From an uncultured Dialister sp. (lineage in GTDB: Bacteria > Bacillota > Negativicutes > Veillonellales > Dialisteraceae), in assembly GCA_934193095.1 (NCBI GenBank), contig CAKPUX010000011.1, forward strand, positions 1-43,093: DNA of 43,093 bases, in the 5' to 3' direction. This document shows positions 17,017-25,770 of the stretch, piece by piece (the first letter of the stretch is position 1; each line of letters opens with the position of its first letter). Below the pieces are notes generated by a model. It was not told the DNA's origin, searched no databases, and saw only the letters and a list, made by a program, of their open reading frames with translations. A program made the position numbers and the translations under genes.

Positions 17017-17328
17017 GTCCTTCTTCCCCACGATCTTATGCAGCAGAGAGACCACCGTCAGCACCGCAGTGAGCCCGATGATCGTCATCGACCAAGCGAC
17101 GCCGACCTGCAGATAGCCTTTCAAGGAAAACTCCCATGGGAAGTACATGACAGTCAGAATCGCCGTCGCGATGCATCCGATCGCAAGGAGCGTACTGTGC
17201 GCGCGATAGGTGAAAAGATAGATGATGCCGGCCATATAGCCCCAGAAGCCGCCACCGATCATCAGATTGTGATAATAAAAAACGAGCGACAGTGCCGAGC
17301 ACATGATCGCATATTTCATACCTTTCAT
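17014..17328 (-). CDS. Small membrane protein of unknown function
   Basis: I do not recognise this 104-residue protein. Three hydrophobic segments are visible (around ALSLVFYYHNLMIGG, AIGCIATAILTVMYF and MTIIGLTAVLTVVSLL), with a positively charged C-terminus KIVGKKD. The start at 17326-17328 follows AGGAG by 7 nt; the longer frame adds residues without a ribosome-binding site. The final D codon and TGA are part of the heptamer array. It stands alone. Confidence 0.7.
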   Translation of the reverse strand: MKGMKYAIMCSALSLVFYYHNLMIGGGFWGYMAGIIYLFTYRAHSTLLAIGCIATAILTVMYFPWEFSLKGYLQVGVAWSMTIIGLTAVLTVVSLLHKIVGKKD

Positions 17329-17468
17329 GCATACACTCCTTGAAAAAAATGACTTAAGGGAACACAAATAAAAGTTCAGGGTTAGCTCGTGGGGCGGGGC
17401 GCCCCTTGATTACGTTTGAAAGCCTCGATTGAATAAGAAATTAGAAATGAGAAATGCGAAATGGTGAT

Positions 17469-17496
17469 GCGGCGCATAAAATGATGGAAGCGCCGC
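17469..17496. repeat. GCGGCGC palindrome, copy 7
   Basis: Arms at 17469-17475 and 17490-17496. A GTTAGCTCG...GGGGCGCCCC block (17386-17407) precedes it. Confidence 0.85.
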
Positions 17497-17530
17497 GGAG
17501 ATTTGAAACTAGCGGTTTTCTCGTATCGCA

Positions 17531-17584
17531 AACCTAATCCCTAGCTACCAGTCACCAGTCACCAGCCGCCAATCACTAGTCACT
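17531..17584. repeat. Heptamer array
   Basis: CTAATCC, CTAGCTA, CAGTCAC, CAGTCAC, CTAGTCAC units; the stop of the TPR lipoprotein gene lies in the last one. Confidence 0.8.
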
Positions 17585-18218
17585 TCTCCCCCACAATTTT
17601 CAAAAAATCCTTATCCCCTCTCAGCCACTCGAAATGGTCCTGCCGCATGGCCTCGGGGCGGACATGCTCGCGGTCAAGCGCCATCGCCTTCTCAAGGTAA
17701 GAGAGTGCATTCGCCTTATCCCTTTTATCCGCATAGTTCGTCGCGATCCCATAGAGAGACCATGTATTCTTCGGATCGGCTGCGAGCACTTTTTGGAAGT
17801 AGGAAATCGATTCGTCATAGTGCTTGGCAAGTTTCTGCGCCATCGCCATATCATAAAAAGCCTGCGTGTAATCAGGGTTAATTTTGAGCGCCTTCAAGAT
17901 CTGCCCGATCCCCTGCTCCGGCGAGACATCGAGTGCCAGAATGAGCCCCTTCAGAGAAAGGGCTTTGTAATTCTCCCGATCGATTTCCAGAGCCTTATCA
18001 CAAGTGAGAAGTGCCTCCCGATTCTGCCCTTTGGCGTAGAGAGTAGACGCCTCTTGGAAAACCTTTTCTGAGGCCGGCGCGATCTCATGGATCGCCTTCA
18101 CGGACGCAGACTGCGAGGAAGCGGCGGGCGCCGAGGAAGCCGCAGGTTTCGTCTCTGCGCCGCAGCCAGAAAGGCCCACGGCCAGAAGCGAAGCGAGGAA
18201 GAGCGCGTAAATTTTCAT
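17580..18218 (-). CDS. TPR-repeat lipoprotein
   Basis: The 212-residue protein begins at 18216-18218 (AAGGGG 7 nt upstream) with a lipobox LSGC (Cys19), then an Ala/Ser-rich linker (about 20-50) and three to four TPR-like helical pairs (LYAKGQNREALLTCDKAL, DYTQAFYDMAMAQKLAK, YFQKVLAADPKNTWSLYG and similar). It is likely an envelope-anchored scaffold for protein interaction; no partner is indicated by neighbours, which are transcribed separately. Confidence 0.85.
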   Translation of the reverse strand: MKIYALFLASLLAVGLSGCGAETKPAASSAPAASSQSASVKAIHEIAPASEKVFQEASTLYAKGQNREALLTCDKALEIDRENYKALSLKGLILALDVSPEQGIGQILKALKINPDYTQAFYDMAMAQKLAKHYDESISYFQKVLAADPKNTWSLYGIATNYADKRDKANALSYLEKAMALDREHVRPEAMRQDHFEWLRGDKDFLKIVGEK

Positions 18219-18430
18219 GATGATTCCCCTTTCTGATGGGATTTCTGCTCGTGACATTGTATAATCATTATAGCAGAAGGGCATAGGGATGAGTAGCTTC
18301 GAGTGACCGATGACTGTTGACTGGTGACTTGAATGCTACCTTCGGGCATCGCCTCCTATGTATCCGCGGCGAAGCCGCCACCTTCATTTTAGGGAAACAC
18401 TGAACCCATTATTTTCAAGGAGGTTTTCTT

Positions 18431-19189
18431 ATGAATCCATACGCATTTATCACCGGTGCCACGAGCGGCATCGGCCTTGCCACTGCCAAAGCGCTGGCTG
18501 CCTCTCACTACGATCTGGTACTCGCAGCCAGAAATACAGAAAAACTCGCGAGCGTGAAAGCGGACATCGAGAAAGAAAGCGGCATGAAGGTCACGACTTA
18601 CGCACTGGATGTACAGGACCGCGAGGCCATCAAGGAAGTCACCACCCAAGTACTCGATACCTTCGGTGCGCCGGATGTGCTCGTGAATGACGCAGGTCTC
18701 GCTAGAGGCCTCGAGCCCTATCAGGACACAGCCCCGGAAGATACGATGGAAATGATCGATACAAATATCAAGGGCCTCTTCCTCGTCACCCGCGCCTTCC
18801 TTCCTGCAATGGTGAAAGAAAATAAAGGCCACGTCGTAAACCTCGGCTCCACGGCCGGTCTTTATGCCTATGCCGGTGCCGCTGTCTACTGCGCGACAAA
18901 GGCCGCTGTCAAAACCTTCAGCGATGGCCTTCGCATTGATGTCATGGCCAGCGATGTGAAAATCACCACCATCCAGCCGGGTCTTGTGGAGACACCATTC
19001 AGCGAAGTCCGTTTCCACGGCGATACGAAACGTGCCGCTTCTGTCTATGCAGGCATTGATGCGCTGCAGGCAGAGGACATCGCAGATGTCATCGCCTTCG
19101 TTGTCAGCCGTCCGAAGCGAGTCCAGATCAGCGATGTCGTCATCATGGCTGCCCAGCAGGGGACCGGATTCCTTGTCAGCAAGAAATAG
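18431..19189 (+). CDS. Short-chain dehydrogenase/reductase (YdfG-like)
   Basis: The 252-residue NAD(P)-dependent cytoplasmic oxidoreductase has the cofactor motif TGATSGIG (8-15), NDAG (86-89; usual form NNAG), and catalytic S140, Y153 and K157 (YCATK). The family resembles E. coli YdfG, a serine/3-hydroxy acid dehydrogenase; the actual substrate is undetermined. AAGGAGG precedes the ATG at good spacing. It is the only plus-strand gene before 38 kb and converges with the NhaC gene. Confidence 0.92.
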   Translation: MNPYAFITGATSGIGLATAKALAASHYDLVLAARNTEKLASVKADIEKESGMKVTTYALDVQDREAIKEVTTQVLDTFGAPDVLVNDAGLARGLEPYQDTAPEDTMEMIDTNIKGLFLVTRAFLPAMVKENKGHVVNLGSTAGLYAYAGAAVYCATKAAVKTFSDGLRIDVMASDVKITTIQPGLVETPFSEVRFHGDTKRAASVYAGIDALQAEDIADVIAFVVSRPKRVQISDVVIMAAQQGTGFLVSKK

Positions 19190-19224
19190 CGGCTGGTGAC
19201 CGAAGATTCAATTTCTGATTTCAC

Positions 19225-19264
19225 TAAAAAAAATCCTCACTTCTTTCGAAGTGAGGATTTTCCA
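19225..19264. terminator. Bidirectional terminator between SDR and NhaC genes
   Basis: AAAATCCTCACTTC and GAAGTGAGGATTTT form a stem with a TTTC loop and A/T runs on both sides, serving both convergent genes. Confidence 0.92.
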
Positions 19265-19271
19265 TTTTCAT

Positions 19272-20762
19272 TTATACATTCGAGCGGAATTTCAGGAAAA
19301 AGAGCTGGATAGCGAGCATCATGACAAGCGCCACCACGCCGCCTGCCAGACCATTTCCTGTGAATCCATCTACCAGGTAACCGACGACGCAGCTCGAAGC
19401 GACCACCATGACATAGGGGATCTGAGTCGAGACATGGTCGATATGGTGACACTGCGCACCCGCCGAAGCCAGGATCGTCGTATCGGAGATCGGAGAAATA
19501 TGATCGCCGCCGACAGAGCCGGCCAGCACCGCAGCGACCGTCATGACCATGAGATTCTGGTCATTATTCACGACAGCCAGCACGATCGGGATCAGGATGC
19601 CGAAGGTCCCCCAAGAGGTACCGGTAGCAAAAGCAAGACCGATAGCCACCAGGAAGAAGAGTGCCGGGAGCATGATAGCCACCGATGCATTATCACTGAC
19701 CACATTTCCTACATATCCGCCGATATTCAGGTATTCCTTACCAACGACACCAGAGAGCGTCCATGCGAGCGTCAGGATCATGATAGCCGACGTCATCTGC
19801 TTGAAGCCTTCGCCAAAGCAGGAACAGAACGTACCAAAGGAAAGTACCTTTCTTGGAATATACAGGACAAAGGTGAATACAAGCGCAATGAAAGAACCGA
19901 TGACAAGGCCTCGTGCGGACTCACAATTTGCGAAAGCGTCCGCGACGCCTTTGCCTTCCAGAATGCCGCCTGTATAGAGCATACCAAAGATACAGCCACA
20001 AATCAGGACGAAGAGCGGAAGTACAAGGTCAATGATGCGGCCATTCCCCACCGGCGCACTCGATTCGTCATCTGCATACTCTTCCGGAATCACCAGCGTG
20101 CCGCCGCTCTTCTTTTCAAAAGCAGCCATGCGGGAAAAATCCTTTCCCGACCAGATAAGGACCAGCATGAAAATGACAGTCAGCCATGCATAGAGATTCA
20201 GCGGAATGGTCGAAAGGAAAAGAGCAAATCCATCGATCTCACTCCCCTCCGGCAAAGAAGATGTGACCGCCGCCGCCCAGGAAGACACCGGCGCGATGAT
20301 GCAGACCGGCGCTGCTGTCGCATCGATGATGTAGGCGAGCTTCGCACGGGTGATCTTAAAGCGGTCTGTGACCGGACGCATGACCGTACCGACCGTCAGA
20401 CAGTTGAAATAGTCGTCAATAAAAATCAAAATACCAAGCACCATGGTGACAAAGAGTGCGCTCTTTTTCCCCTTGATCGTGCGCGCTGCATAGTCTCCAT
20501 ATGCCTGCGAAGCCCCTGATTTCTGAATGGCTGCTACCATGATACCAAGCAACACTAGAAAGACCAGGATGTACACATTGCCCCCGACCTTGTCCGACAT
20601 GATCTTGAACATCGTATCAATAGCCCCAAGTACGCTGAAGCCGGTGAACATAAAGGCACCCATGAAAATGCCAATGGCCAGCGACATGTAGACTTCCTTC
20701 GTCGCCAATGCCAGGATAATTGTCACGACTGGTGGCAGCAGTGACCAGATGGTTTCACTCAT
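19272..20762 (-). CDS. nhaC: NhaC-type Na+/H+ antiporter family protein
   Basis: The start at MSETIWSLLPP (20760-20762; 496 residues) is preceded by AGAGGA 8 nt upstream. About 11-12 hydrophobic segments are visible. The family motifs GDHISPISDTTILAS and the following HHIDHVSTQIPY (about 390-425) are present, as is the intramembrane GTSWGTFGILIP. Members exchange Na+ for H+ or, in some branches, metabolites such as malate/lactate; the ion is not resolved by sequence. Confidence 0.88.
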   Translation of the reverse strand: MSETIWSLLPPVVTIILALATKEVYMSLAIGIFMGAFMFTGFSVLGAIDTMFKIMSDKVGGNVYILVFLVLLGIMVAAIQKSGASQAYGDYAARTIKGKKSALFVTMVLGILIFIDDYFNCLTVGTVMRPVTDRFKITRAKLAYIIDATAAPVCIIAPVSSWAAAVTSSLPEGSEIDGFALFLSTIPLNLYAWLTVIFMLVLIWSGKDFSRMAAFEKKSGGTLVIPEEYADDESSAPVGNGRIIDLVLPLFVLICGCIFGMLYTGGILEGKGVADAFANCESARGLVIGSFIALVFTFVLYIPRKVLSFGTFCSCFGEGFKQMTSAIMILTLAWTLSGVVGKEYLNIGGYVGNVVSDNASVAIMLPALFFLVAIGLAFATGTSWGTFGILIPIVLAVVNNDQNLMVMTVAAVLAGSVGGDHISPISDTTILASAGAQCHHIDHVSTQIPYVMVVASSCVVGYLVDGFTGNGLAGGVVALVMMLAIQLFFLKFRSNV

Positions 20763-20817
20763 TCCCTCATTCCTCTCTTCTAAAAGCAGCACCTCGCTGC
20801 AATGTAATATTTTGTTT

Positions 20818-20823
20818 ATTATA
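20818..20823 (-). promoter_or_regulatory. Candidate -10 box of the NhaC gene
   Basis: TATAAT on the minus strand, with no good -35. Downstream, GCAGC/GCTGC (about 20787-20801) with TTTT forms a small hairpin just before the ribosome-binding site, possibly a weak terminator or attenuator. Confidence 0.35.
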
Positions 20824-20855
20824 CTCTAAATGCCCCTATTTGTATACCAAGCTGA

Positions 20856-21761
20856 TCATTCTCCTGCCGTCTTTTCATTTTCAAAAATACCCGGTGCTGC
20901 AATAGCAAGGAGAACGAGCAGAATGCCAAAGCCCTGGACAAAATTGAAATGGGTATGAAAGATGAAATAGGACGCAATGACAGAGATCGCCGGTTCGATG
21001 GTCGCAGTGACGGAAGCCTGTGAGGCCGGAAGGAACCGAAGGCCTGCATTGTAGCAGGTAAAAGATAGCGCCGTTCCAAGGACGACGATCCAGAAAATAT
21101 CGAGACGGACTTCCGGAGCAAAGAAGCCGGAGAAGTCCCCCATGGGATTGATAATATAGGAAGCCACGGCTCCGGTGAACATGCCCAGCGCGAGGACGAA
21201 GGAATTATCCAGTACACCGATGAAGCGCTTCGGAAATACACAACAGATCGCAAAGAAGACCGCGGAAGCCAGCCCCAGATACACACAGTCTGCAGATACC
21301 GAGAGACGGCTCACATCTCCGCCCGTCACCAGAAGGAGGACCCCGATGATCGCCAGTACGACGGCCGCGAGCTCCCCCGCCAGCGGCAGCCGTCTTTTTT
21401 GAAAGGAGACCCAAAGGATCACCATCGCCGGACAGGTATATTGGATGACCGTTGCCGCTGCCGCATTGCCGGCGGCGATCGAAGCAAAGTAGGTATAGTG
21501 CATCAGCATCAGACCGACTACACCGTAGAAGATCAGTCCCCACCAGAGAGATGGCTGCTGCCCAAGCTTTTGCCAGCTGTCTTTCAGCTGTCCTTTGGCA
21601 ATAGTCACAAGCAGCATGATACCGCTCGCACAAAACATGCGGAAGACAGTAAGATCCATCGAGTCATGTGTACTTTTTTGGAAAAAATCCTGCGCCGCAA
21701 GCCCGCAGCCCGCCCACATGATGCCTGCTGTCATAACGAGAAGAATAGCGATAAGATGCAT
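20856..21761 (-). CDS. EamA/DMT-superfamily transporter
   Basis: This inner-membrane permease of 301 residues begins at MHLIAILLVM (21759-21761), 5 nt after AGGTGA; an upstream GTG is inside that site. Ten hydrophobic segments fall in two EamA repeats (about 5-145 and 150-290), with features such as YYTYFASIAAGNAAAATVIQY-like helix 4 and PAISVIASYFIF near the end. The substrate is unknown; many relatives export amino acids or metabolites. A TATAAT at 21776-21781 lies so close that the leader would be only about 8-10 nt. Confidence 0.88.
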   Translation of the reverse strand: MHLIAILLVMTAGIMWAGCGLAAQDFFQKSTHDSMDLTVFRMFCASGIMLLVTIAKGQLKDSWQKLGQQPSLWWGLIFYGVVGLMLMHYTYFASIAAGNAAAATVIQYTCPAMVILWVSFQKRRLPLAGELAAVVLAIIGVLLLVTGGDVSRLSVSADCVYLGLASAVFFAICCVFPKRFIGVLDNSFVLALGMFTGAVASYIINPMGDFSGFFAPEVRLDIFWIVVLGTALSFTCYNAGLRFLPASQASVTATIEPAISVIASYFIFHTHFNFVQGFGILLVLLAIAAPGIFENEKTAGE

Positions 21762-21975
21762 AGAGGTCACCTGTTATTATAAAAAGGAGCAAAATACGCT
21801 TTCAGTGTCAGTTCTCGGAATGAAAAGGAGCCTTAAAAAAGAGAGATTAAGAGACGCAAAAAGCATGGAACGGGACATTCCGTAAGCCGCTCTTTCACCG
21901 TTGGCCTGCTCTCGGGCATGAGTCAGCTTTATGACCGTTACTCGCAATTTCCCGTCACCTTCCTTTATATAGCAC

Positions 21976-22000
21976 AAAAACCCGCCAATGGCGGGTTTTT
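21976..22000 (-). terminator. Terminator of tRNA-Val(GAC)
   Basis: CCCGCC/GGCGGG stem then TTTTT on the minus strand, starting just after the CCA end. Confidence 0.9.
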
Positions 22001-22002
22001 CA

Positions 22003-22079
22003 TGGTGGGACTATTTGGATTCGAACCAAAGACCTCTTCGATGTCAACGAAGCGCTCTAACCAGCTGAGCTATAACCCC
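22003..22079 (-). tRNA. tRNA-Val, anticodon GAC
   Basis: A 77-nt cloverleaf with encoded CCA. The acceptor GGGGTTA pairs with TAGTCCC, the anticodon stem CTTCG/CGAAG encloses TTGACAT (anticodon GAC), and the T-arm contains GGTTCGAAT. It reads GUC/GUU valine codons. Confidence 0.96.
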
Positions 22080-22094
22080 ATGTCAGATAAAAAT

Positions 22095-22123
22095 ATTATA
22101 CACGATGGAGGAGAAATATGCAA
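22095..22123 (-). promoter_or_regulatory. Promoter of tRNA-Val(GAC)
   Basis: TTGCAT (22118-22123), 17 bp, TATAAT (22095-22100), directly upstream of the tRNA. Confidence 0.8.
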
Positions 22124-22170
22124 GCGCTTTTTGCAATTACTTTTTCTCCGCCGGATGATCGGTGGAGAGA

Positions 22171-22380
22171 AGTTTGAAAGCAGGGATGAGTGGCTAGGGA
22201 CTAGTGACTAGTGACTGGTGACTAACTACCACCTTCGGTCATCGCCACTATCTATACTCCGCGGCGCTTCTGATTTTTATGCGCCGCACCACCCCCGTTG
22301 AACCTTTTGAACCTATAGAACCCGATGAACCTCTTTCGCACGCAATCAAAGGACGAGCCGCCCCATGGGCTAACCATGAT
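22171..22380. repeat. Composite intergenic module between the tRNA genes
   Basis: TTTGAAAGCAGGGATGAGTGG, heptamers (CTAGTGA units, 22196-22225), TCATCGCC, the palindrome at 22261-22287, 9-mers (GTTGAACC...) and the end block GGGCTAACC. It is oriented plus although no plus-strand gene precedes it. Confidence 0.75.
22261..22287. repeat. GCGGCGC palindrome, copy 8
   Basis: Arms at 22261-22267 and 22281-22287. Confidence 0.85.
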
Positions 22381-22388
22381 TTAAATAG

Positions 22389-22413
22389 AAAAACCCGCCT
22401 GACGGCGGGTTTC
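22389..22413 (-). terminator. Terminator of tRNA-Val(CAC)
   Basis: CCCGCC/GGCGGG stem followed by TTTTT, closely related to the terminator of the neighbouring tRNA. Confidence 0.88.
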
Positions 22414-22417
22414 TTTT

Positions 22418-22494
22418 TGGTGGGACTATCTGGGTTCGAACCGGAGACCTCTTCGATGTGAGCGAAGCGCTCTGACCAACTGAGCTATAGCCCC
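22418..22494 (-). tRNA. tRNA-Val, anticodon CAC
   Basis: A 77-nt cloverleaf with encoded CCA. The acceptor GGGGCTA pairs with TAGTCCC; the anticodon loop is CTCACAT (anticodon CAC, GUG codons). It differs from the GAC gene at only a small number of positions. Confidence 0.96.
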
Positions 22495-22508
22495 ATGTGA
22501 TACTACGT

Positions 22509-22537
22509 ATTATAGCACCACATGAGAGATTTGTTAA
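22509..22537 (-). promoter_or_regulatory. Promoter of tRNA-Val(CAC)
   Basis: TTAACA (22532-22537), 17 bp, TATAAT (22509-22514). Confidence 0.88.
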
Positions 22538-22576
22538 TAGTCATTTTCGAGAGAATCAAGCAGCATGTCTTTTCCA

Positions 22577-23950
22577 CTACATATGAATGAATCCCAAAAC
22601 ATTTGCCAGAGACGAGATGAAAATGACAGCGAGGCAGATCGGCGCGAGGAAGCGGACGAAAAGGCCATAGACGCATTCATAGCGGAATTTCGAAGACTGC
22701 TTCACTTCGTTCTCGATCCACTTGATCCCGACGGTCACCACGATGAGGACGCAGGTCGCAAAGGCCGACACCGGCATCATGATGGAGTTCGTCAGGAAAT
22801 CAAAGAAGGTAAGAATGTCCATGCCAAAGATGGTGAAGGATGCAAGCGGGCCGAATCCGAGCGAAGAAAGAGAGCCTAAGACGATCATCAGGATGAAGAC
22901 CGCAAAGGTCGAGAAATTACGGCTCCAGCCGCATTCATCCTGAAAGGTAGAGACGCTGGTTTCTGCCAGAGAAATCGCCGAGGTAAGAGCCGCAAAGAGA
23001 ACAAGTGTGAAGAAGACGACACCCACAAGGGTACCAAGCCCCATGCTGGCAAAGACTTTCGGGATGGTGATGAACATGAGCGACGGGCCCGCATTCAGCA
23101 TTGACGGATCGCCGCCGGAGAAGGCAAAGACGGCAGGGATGATCATAAGACTGGCGAGGACCGAGATCCCTGAGTCGAAAGCGATGACCTGAAAGGTCGC
23201 ATGCTCCAGATCAAATTCCTTCTTCATGTAAGAGCCATATGTATAGAGGATCCCCATCGCGACAGAAAGAGAGTAGAACATCTGCCCCATCGCAGAAACG
23301 ACCGTCATCCAGGAAAAATGTTCCAGGTTTGGCACCATGAAGTAGGTGACGCCTGCCCATGCACCGGGCAGCGTGACGGAGTAGCCGGCCACCATGATCG
23401 CGAGCACAATGAGTACCGGCATCATGATTTTGGATACGCGTTCAATACCATTCTTGACGCCGGCGAGAATGATGGCAAGGACGCCGGCGGTGAAAACGAT
23501 GAACCAGAATTCAGCCGCCATGCCGTCAGAAACGAAGGCGCCGAAAAAGGTATCCGTCGCAAGCAGTTTCGTATCACCGGCGAGGTATTCGAAGAGGTAA
23601 CGGGTGACCCAGCCGCCGATGACGCTGTAGTACGGCAGGATCAGCATCGGAATGACGGCATTGATCCAGCCCCCTGCGGTAAAGAAGCCGTTCTTCCCGA
23701 AATGATGGAAAGCTCCGACCGGACTCTTTCTCGTGCCACGTCCGAGCGCGGTCTCAGAAACGATCATCGTATAGCCGAAGGTGACGGCCAGCAGAAGGTA
23801 GGTCAGGAGGAAGATGCCTCCGCCATACTCTGCAGCAAGGTACGGGAATCTCCAAATATTCCCGAGACCGACAGCGCTGCCTGCGACAGCCAGCACATAC
23901 CCCATTTTGCCGGAAAAGGTACTGCGGCTATTCCCATTTTGATTTGTCAT
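22577..23950 (-). CDS. Neurotransmitter:sodium symporter (NSS) family transporter
   Basis: This inner-membrane Na+-coupled permease has 457 residues and about 11-12 helices. TM1 contains the unwound family motif GSAVGLGNIWRFPYLAAEYGG-like segment (about 24-44), whose backbone and NIWRFP residues bind Na+ and substrate in LeuT-type proteins. Substrates are usually amino acids (Trp, Tyr, Ala, Leu); the specificity is unknown here. AGGAGG lies 8 nt before the ATG. Confidence 0.94.
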   Translation of the reverse strand: MTNQNGNSRSTFSGKMGYVLAVAGSAVGLGNIWRFPYLAAEYGGGIFLLTYLLLAVTFGYTMIVSETALGRGTRKSPVGAFHHFGKNGFFTAGGWINAVIPMLILPYYSVIGGWVTRYLFEYLAGDTKLLATDTFFGAFVSDGMAAEFWFIVFTAGVLAIILAGVKNGIERVSKIMMPVLIVLAIMVAGYSVTLPGAWAGVTYFMVPNLEHFSWMTVVSAMGQMFYSLSVAMGILYTYGSYMKKEFDLEHATFQVIAFDSGISVLASLMIIPAVFAFSGGDPSMLNAGPSLMFITIPKVFASMGLGTLVGVVFFTLVLFAALTSAISLAETSVSTFQDECGWSRNFSTFAVFILMIVLGSLSSLGFGPLASFTIFGMDILTFFDFLTNSIMMPVSAFATCVLIVVTVGIKWIENEVKQSSKFRYECVYGLFVRFLAPICLAVIFISSLANVLGFIHM

Positions 23951-24061
23951 ATGATTGCCCTCCTGTAGAGTACTGAGAAATGATGTTGGGTTTAGGGTTC
24001 AGGGTTCAGGTTGATAGGTTCAACGGGTTCAAAAAGGTTCTAAGGGTTCAACGGGGGTGGT

Positions 24062-24088
24062 GCGGCGCATAAAATAATAAAGCGCCGC
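24062..24088. repeat. GCGGCGC palindrome, copy 9
   Basis: Arms at 24062-24068 and 24082-24088, preceded by 9-mers and GGTTCAGG units from about 23990. Confidence 0.85.
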
Positions 24089-24225
24089 GAAGTTTTAAAA
24101 TATACGTTATCCACGAAAGATGAGAAAACTGTGAACCTTCGGAACCTGTTTAACCTATGAGGCTTCGTAAATAGGGAATAAGAATAGTCTGCTTTCAAAC
24201 TTCAACGGGGGTTATACGCTTAACC

Positions 24226-24262
24226 ATTCAAACCCTAAACCTCAAACCTTAAACCCTTTACG
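24226..24262. repeat. AAACCCT heptamer array
   Basis: AAACCCT, AAACCTC, AAACCTT, AAACCCT in register. It is a different consensus but the same 7-bp period. The remainder of 23951-24345 shows only repeats. Confidence 0.8.
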
Positions 24263-24345
24263 CGTATAACCAATCCAAACAACTACCAACCAACAACAAA
24301 CAACGCCTTCCTAAAAAGGAATGCATCGGATTTCCACTTTCGAAG

Positions 24346-24415
24346 AATAGAAAACGGCCAGCCACAAGGCTCTATGTCCTGAAATACGGATATGGAATGC
24401 CATGCGGCTGCCCGT
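24346..24415 (-). terminator. Probable terminator of the LivK-type gene
   Basis: Arms 24399-24415 and 24354-24370 pair over 17 positions with three mismatches, followed on the minus strand by TTTTCT. Confidence 0.65.
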
Positions 24416-24455
24416 CATCTTAGATCAATAGATCAAAGCAGAAAATGGTGAGAAA

Positions 24456-25619
24456 TTATTCTCCGAGCGGTACCCACTTGCCGCCCTTGACCTCGAGGAC
24501 TGCGAGGTCCATCTTCGGATCACGGTTTTCATCGAATGCAAATTTGCCGGTAGCGCCTTCGAAGTCGCTGATCTTAGCCAGGGTATCGCGGAATTTCTTG
24601 CGATCGGTGGTGGTACCGGACTGTTCGACTGCCTGATGGAGGACATACATCGCATCATAGGCCTGAGCGGCGAACTGATCCGGTTCATGTCCGTATTTAG
24701 CTACATACGCTTTACGGAAGTTCTGTGCCTTGTCGGTCTTTCTTTCCGGGTTCCACGGAGTAGCTACGACGGTGCGGTCAGCTGCTTCGCCAGCCTGTTT
24801 GATGTATTCCGGGCTGTTGAAGCCGTTGCCTGCGAGAACATACTGGTTCATGCCCATTTCACGCGCTTTCTTCACGATGAGAGCGCCTTCCTGATAAAGG
24901 CCGGCAACTGCGATGACATCCGGGTTTGCTGCCTGGATCTTTGTCAGCTGAGCGGAGAAGTCGGTATCTTTATCTGCGAAGGTTTCATCTGCAACGACTT
25001 CGAGACCGAGCTTCTTGCAGGCATCCAGATAGAACTGGTGTTCACCGACCATCTGGTCATTGTTGTTGGAGTACATGATAGCGATCTTCTTGAAGCCCAG
25101 TTTCTTCTGTGCTTTTTCTACCACCTGCGGGATGTTCATTTTGCCCGGGATCGCATTACGGAATACATAGTCGCCGATTTCAGTGACTTTCGGGCCGGTG
25201 GTGCCGGTGCCGAAGACAGCCACTTTGGACTGCTGGGCGATCGGGTCAGCAGCCATCGCTTCACCGGTGGTCATCGGACCTTCGATAGCGAGGACTTTAT
25301 CCTGTTCGATGCACTTCTTCATAGCGTTGATGGCTTCATTCTTGACGAGCTTGGTATCATACACCTTAAGATCGATCTTGACCTTGGTGTTCGGATCCTT
25401 GTTGATTTCCTCGACTGCGAGTTCCGTGCCTTCCTTCATAGCGACGCCGTAAGCCGCACCAGGGCCGGTATAAGCGGTGATGAAACCGAGTTTTACGGTT
25501 TTGCCGGCATCTGCGCTGCCGGAAGCTGCTTTCTTATCTCCGCCGCAGCCTGCGAATGCACCTGCCAGTGCTGCTGCTGCCATAACTGCTGCCATTCCTT
25601 TGAGCCATTTTTTCTGCAT
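24456..25619 (-). CDS. Branched-chain amino acid ABC transporter binding lipoprotein (LivK/LivJ-type)
   Basis: The 387-residue lipoprotein (lipobox AFAGC, Cys25) has the Peripla_BP_6 fold. The opening KLGFITAYTGPGAAYGVAM (about 42-60), IAIMYSNNNDQMVGE and QAYDAMYVLHQAVE are typical of the Leu/Ile/Val-binding family. No livHMGF permease genes are near, so it must pair with a transporter elsewhere or act as a receptor. A T-box leader upstream predicts induction when a cognate tRNA is uncharged. Confidence 0.93.
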   Translation of the reverse strand: MQKKWLKGMAAVMAAAALAGAFAGCGGDKKAASGSADAGKTVKLGFITAYTGPGAAYGVAMKEGTELAVEEINKDPNTKVKIDLKVYDTKLVKNEAINAMKKCIEQDKVLAIEGPMTTGEAMAADPIAQQSKVAVFGTGTTGPKVTEIGDYVFRNAIPGKMNIPQVVEKAQKKLGFKKIAIMYSNNNDQMVGEHQFYLDACKKLGLEVVADETFADKDTDFSAQLTKIQAANPDVIAVAGLYQEGALIVKKAREMGMNQYVLAGNGFNSPEYIKQAGEAADRTVVATPWNPERKTDKAQNFRKAYVAKYGHEPDQFAAQAYDAMYVLHQAVEQSGTTTDRKKFRDTLAKISDFEGATGKFAFDENRDPKMDLAVLEVKGGKWVPLGE

Positions 25620-25677
25620 AATTTTCTACCTCTTTCAATAATCAGCTACTCCACCCCAAAAGATCGTATGAAGAAAT

Positions 25678-25731
25678 AAAAAACCTCCGCCGGCTTTTCT
25701 GCCAGCGGAGGCGCGAACGCGGTACCACTCC
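25678..25731 (-). promoter_or_regulatory. Second T-box antiterminator/terminator unit
   Basis: GGAGTGGTACCGCG (25718-25731) matches the T-box consensus and is followed by the terminator CCTCCGC...GCGGAGG with T6 (25678-25710). It begins about 40 nt after the first terminator, with no room for a second Stem I, so the leader is semi-tandem. Confidence 0.88.
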
Positions 25732-25770
25732 GATATTTCACTCTATGCCAAGCCAATGCGGGTAAAAAAA

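Noticed and set aside
21777..21977. 66-codon minus-strand frame and possible structured leader upstream of the DMT gene
   Set aside because: Small hairpins are visible (GCC/GGC; GGAA/TTCC), but they match no riboswitch class I know, and the frame has no clear ribosome-binding site or family. The interval is left unassigned.
22003..22494. tRNA genes as integration sites of a mobile island
   Set aside because: No integrase gene or duplicated tRNA 3' end is visible nearby.
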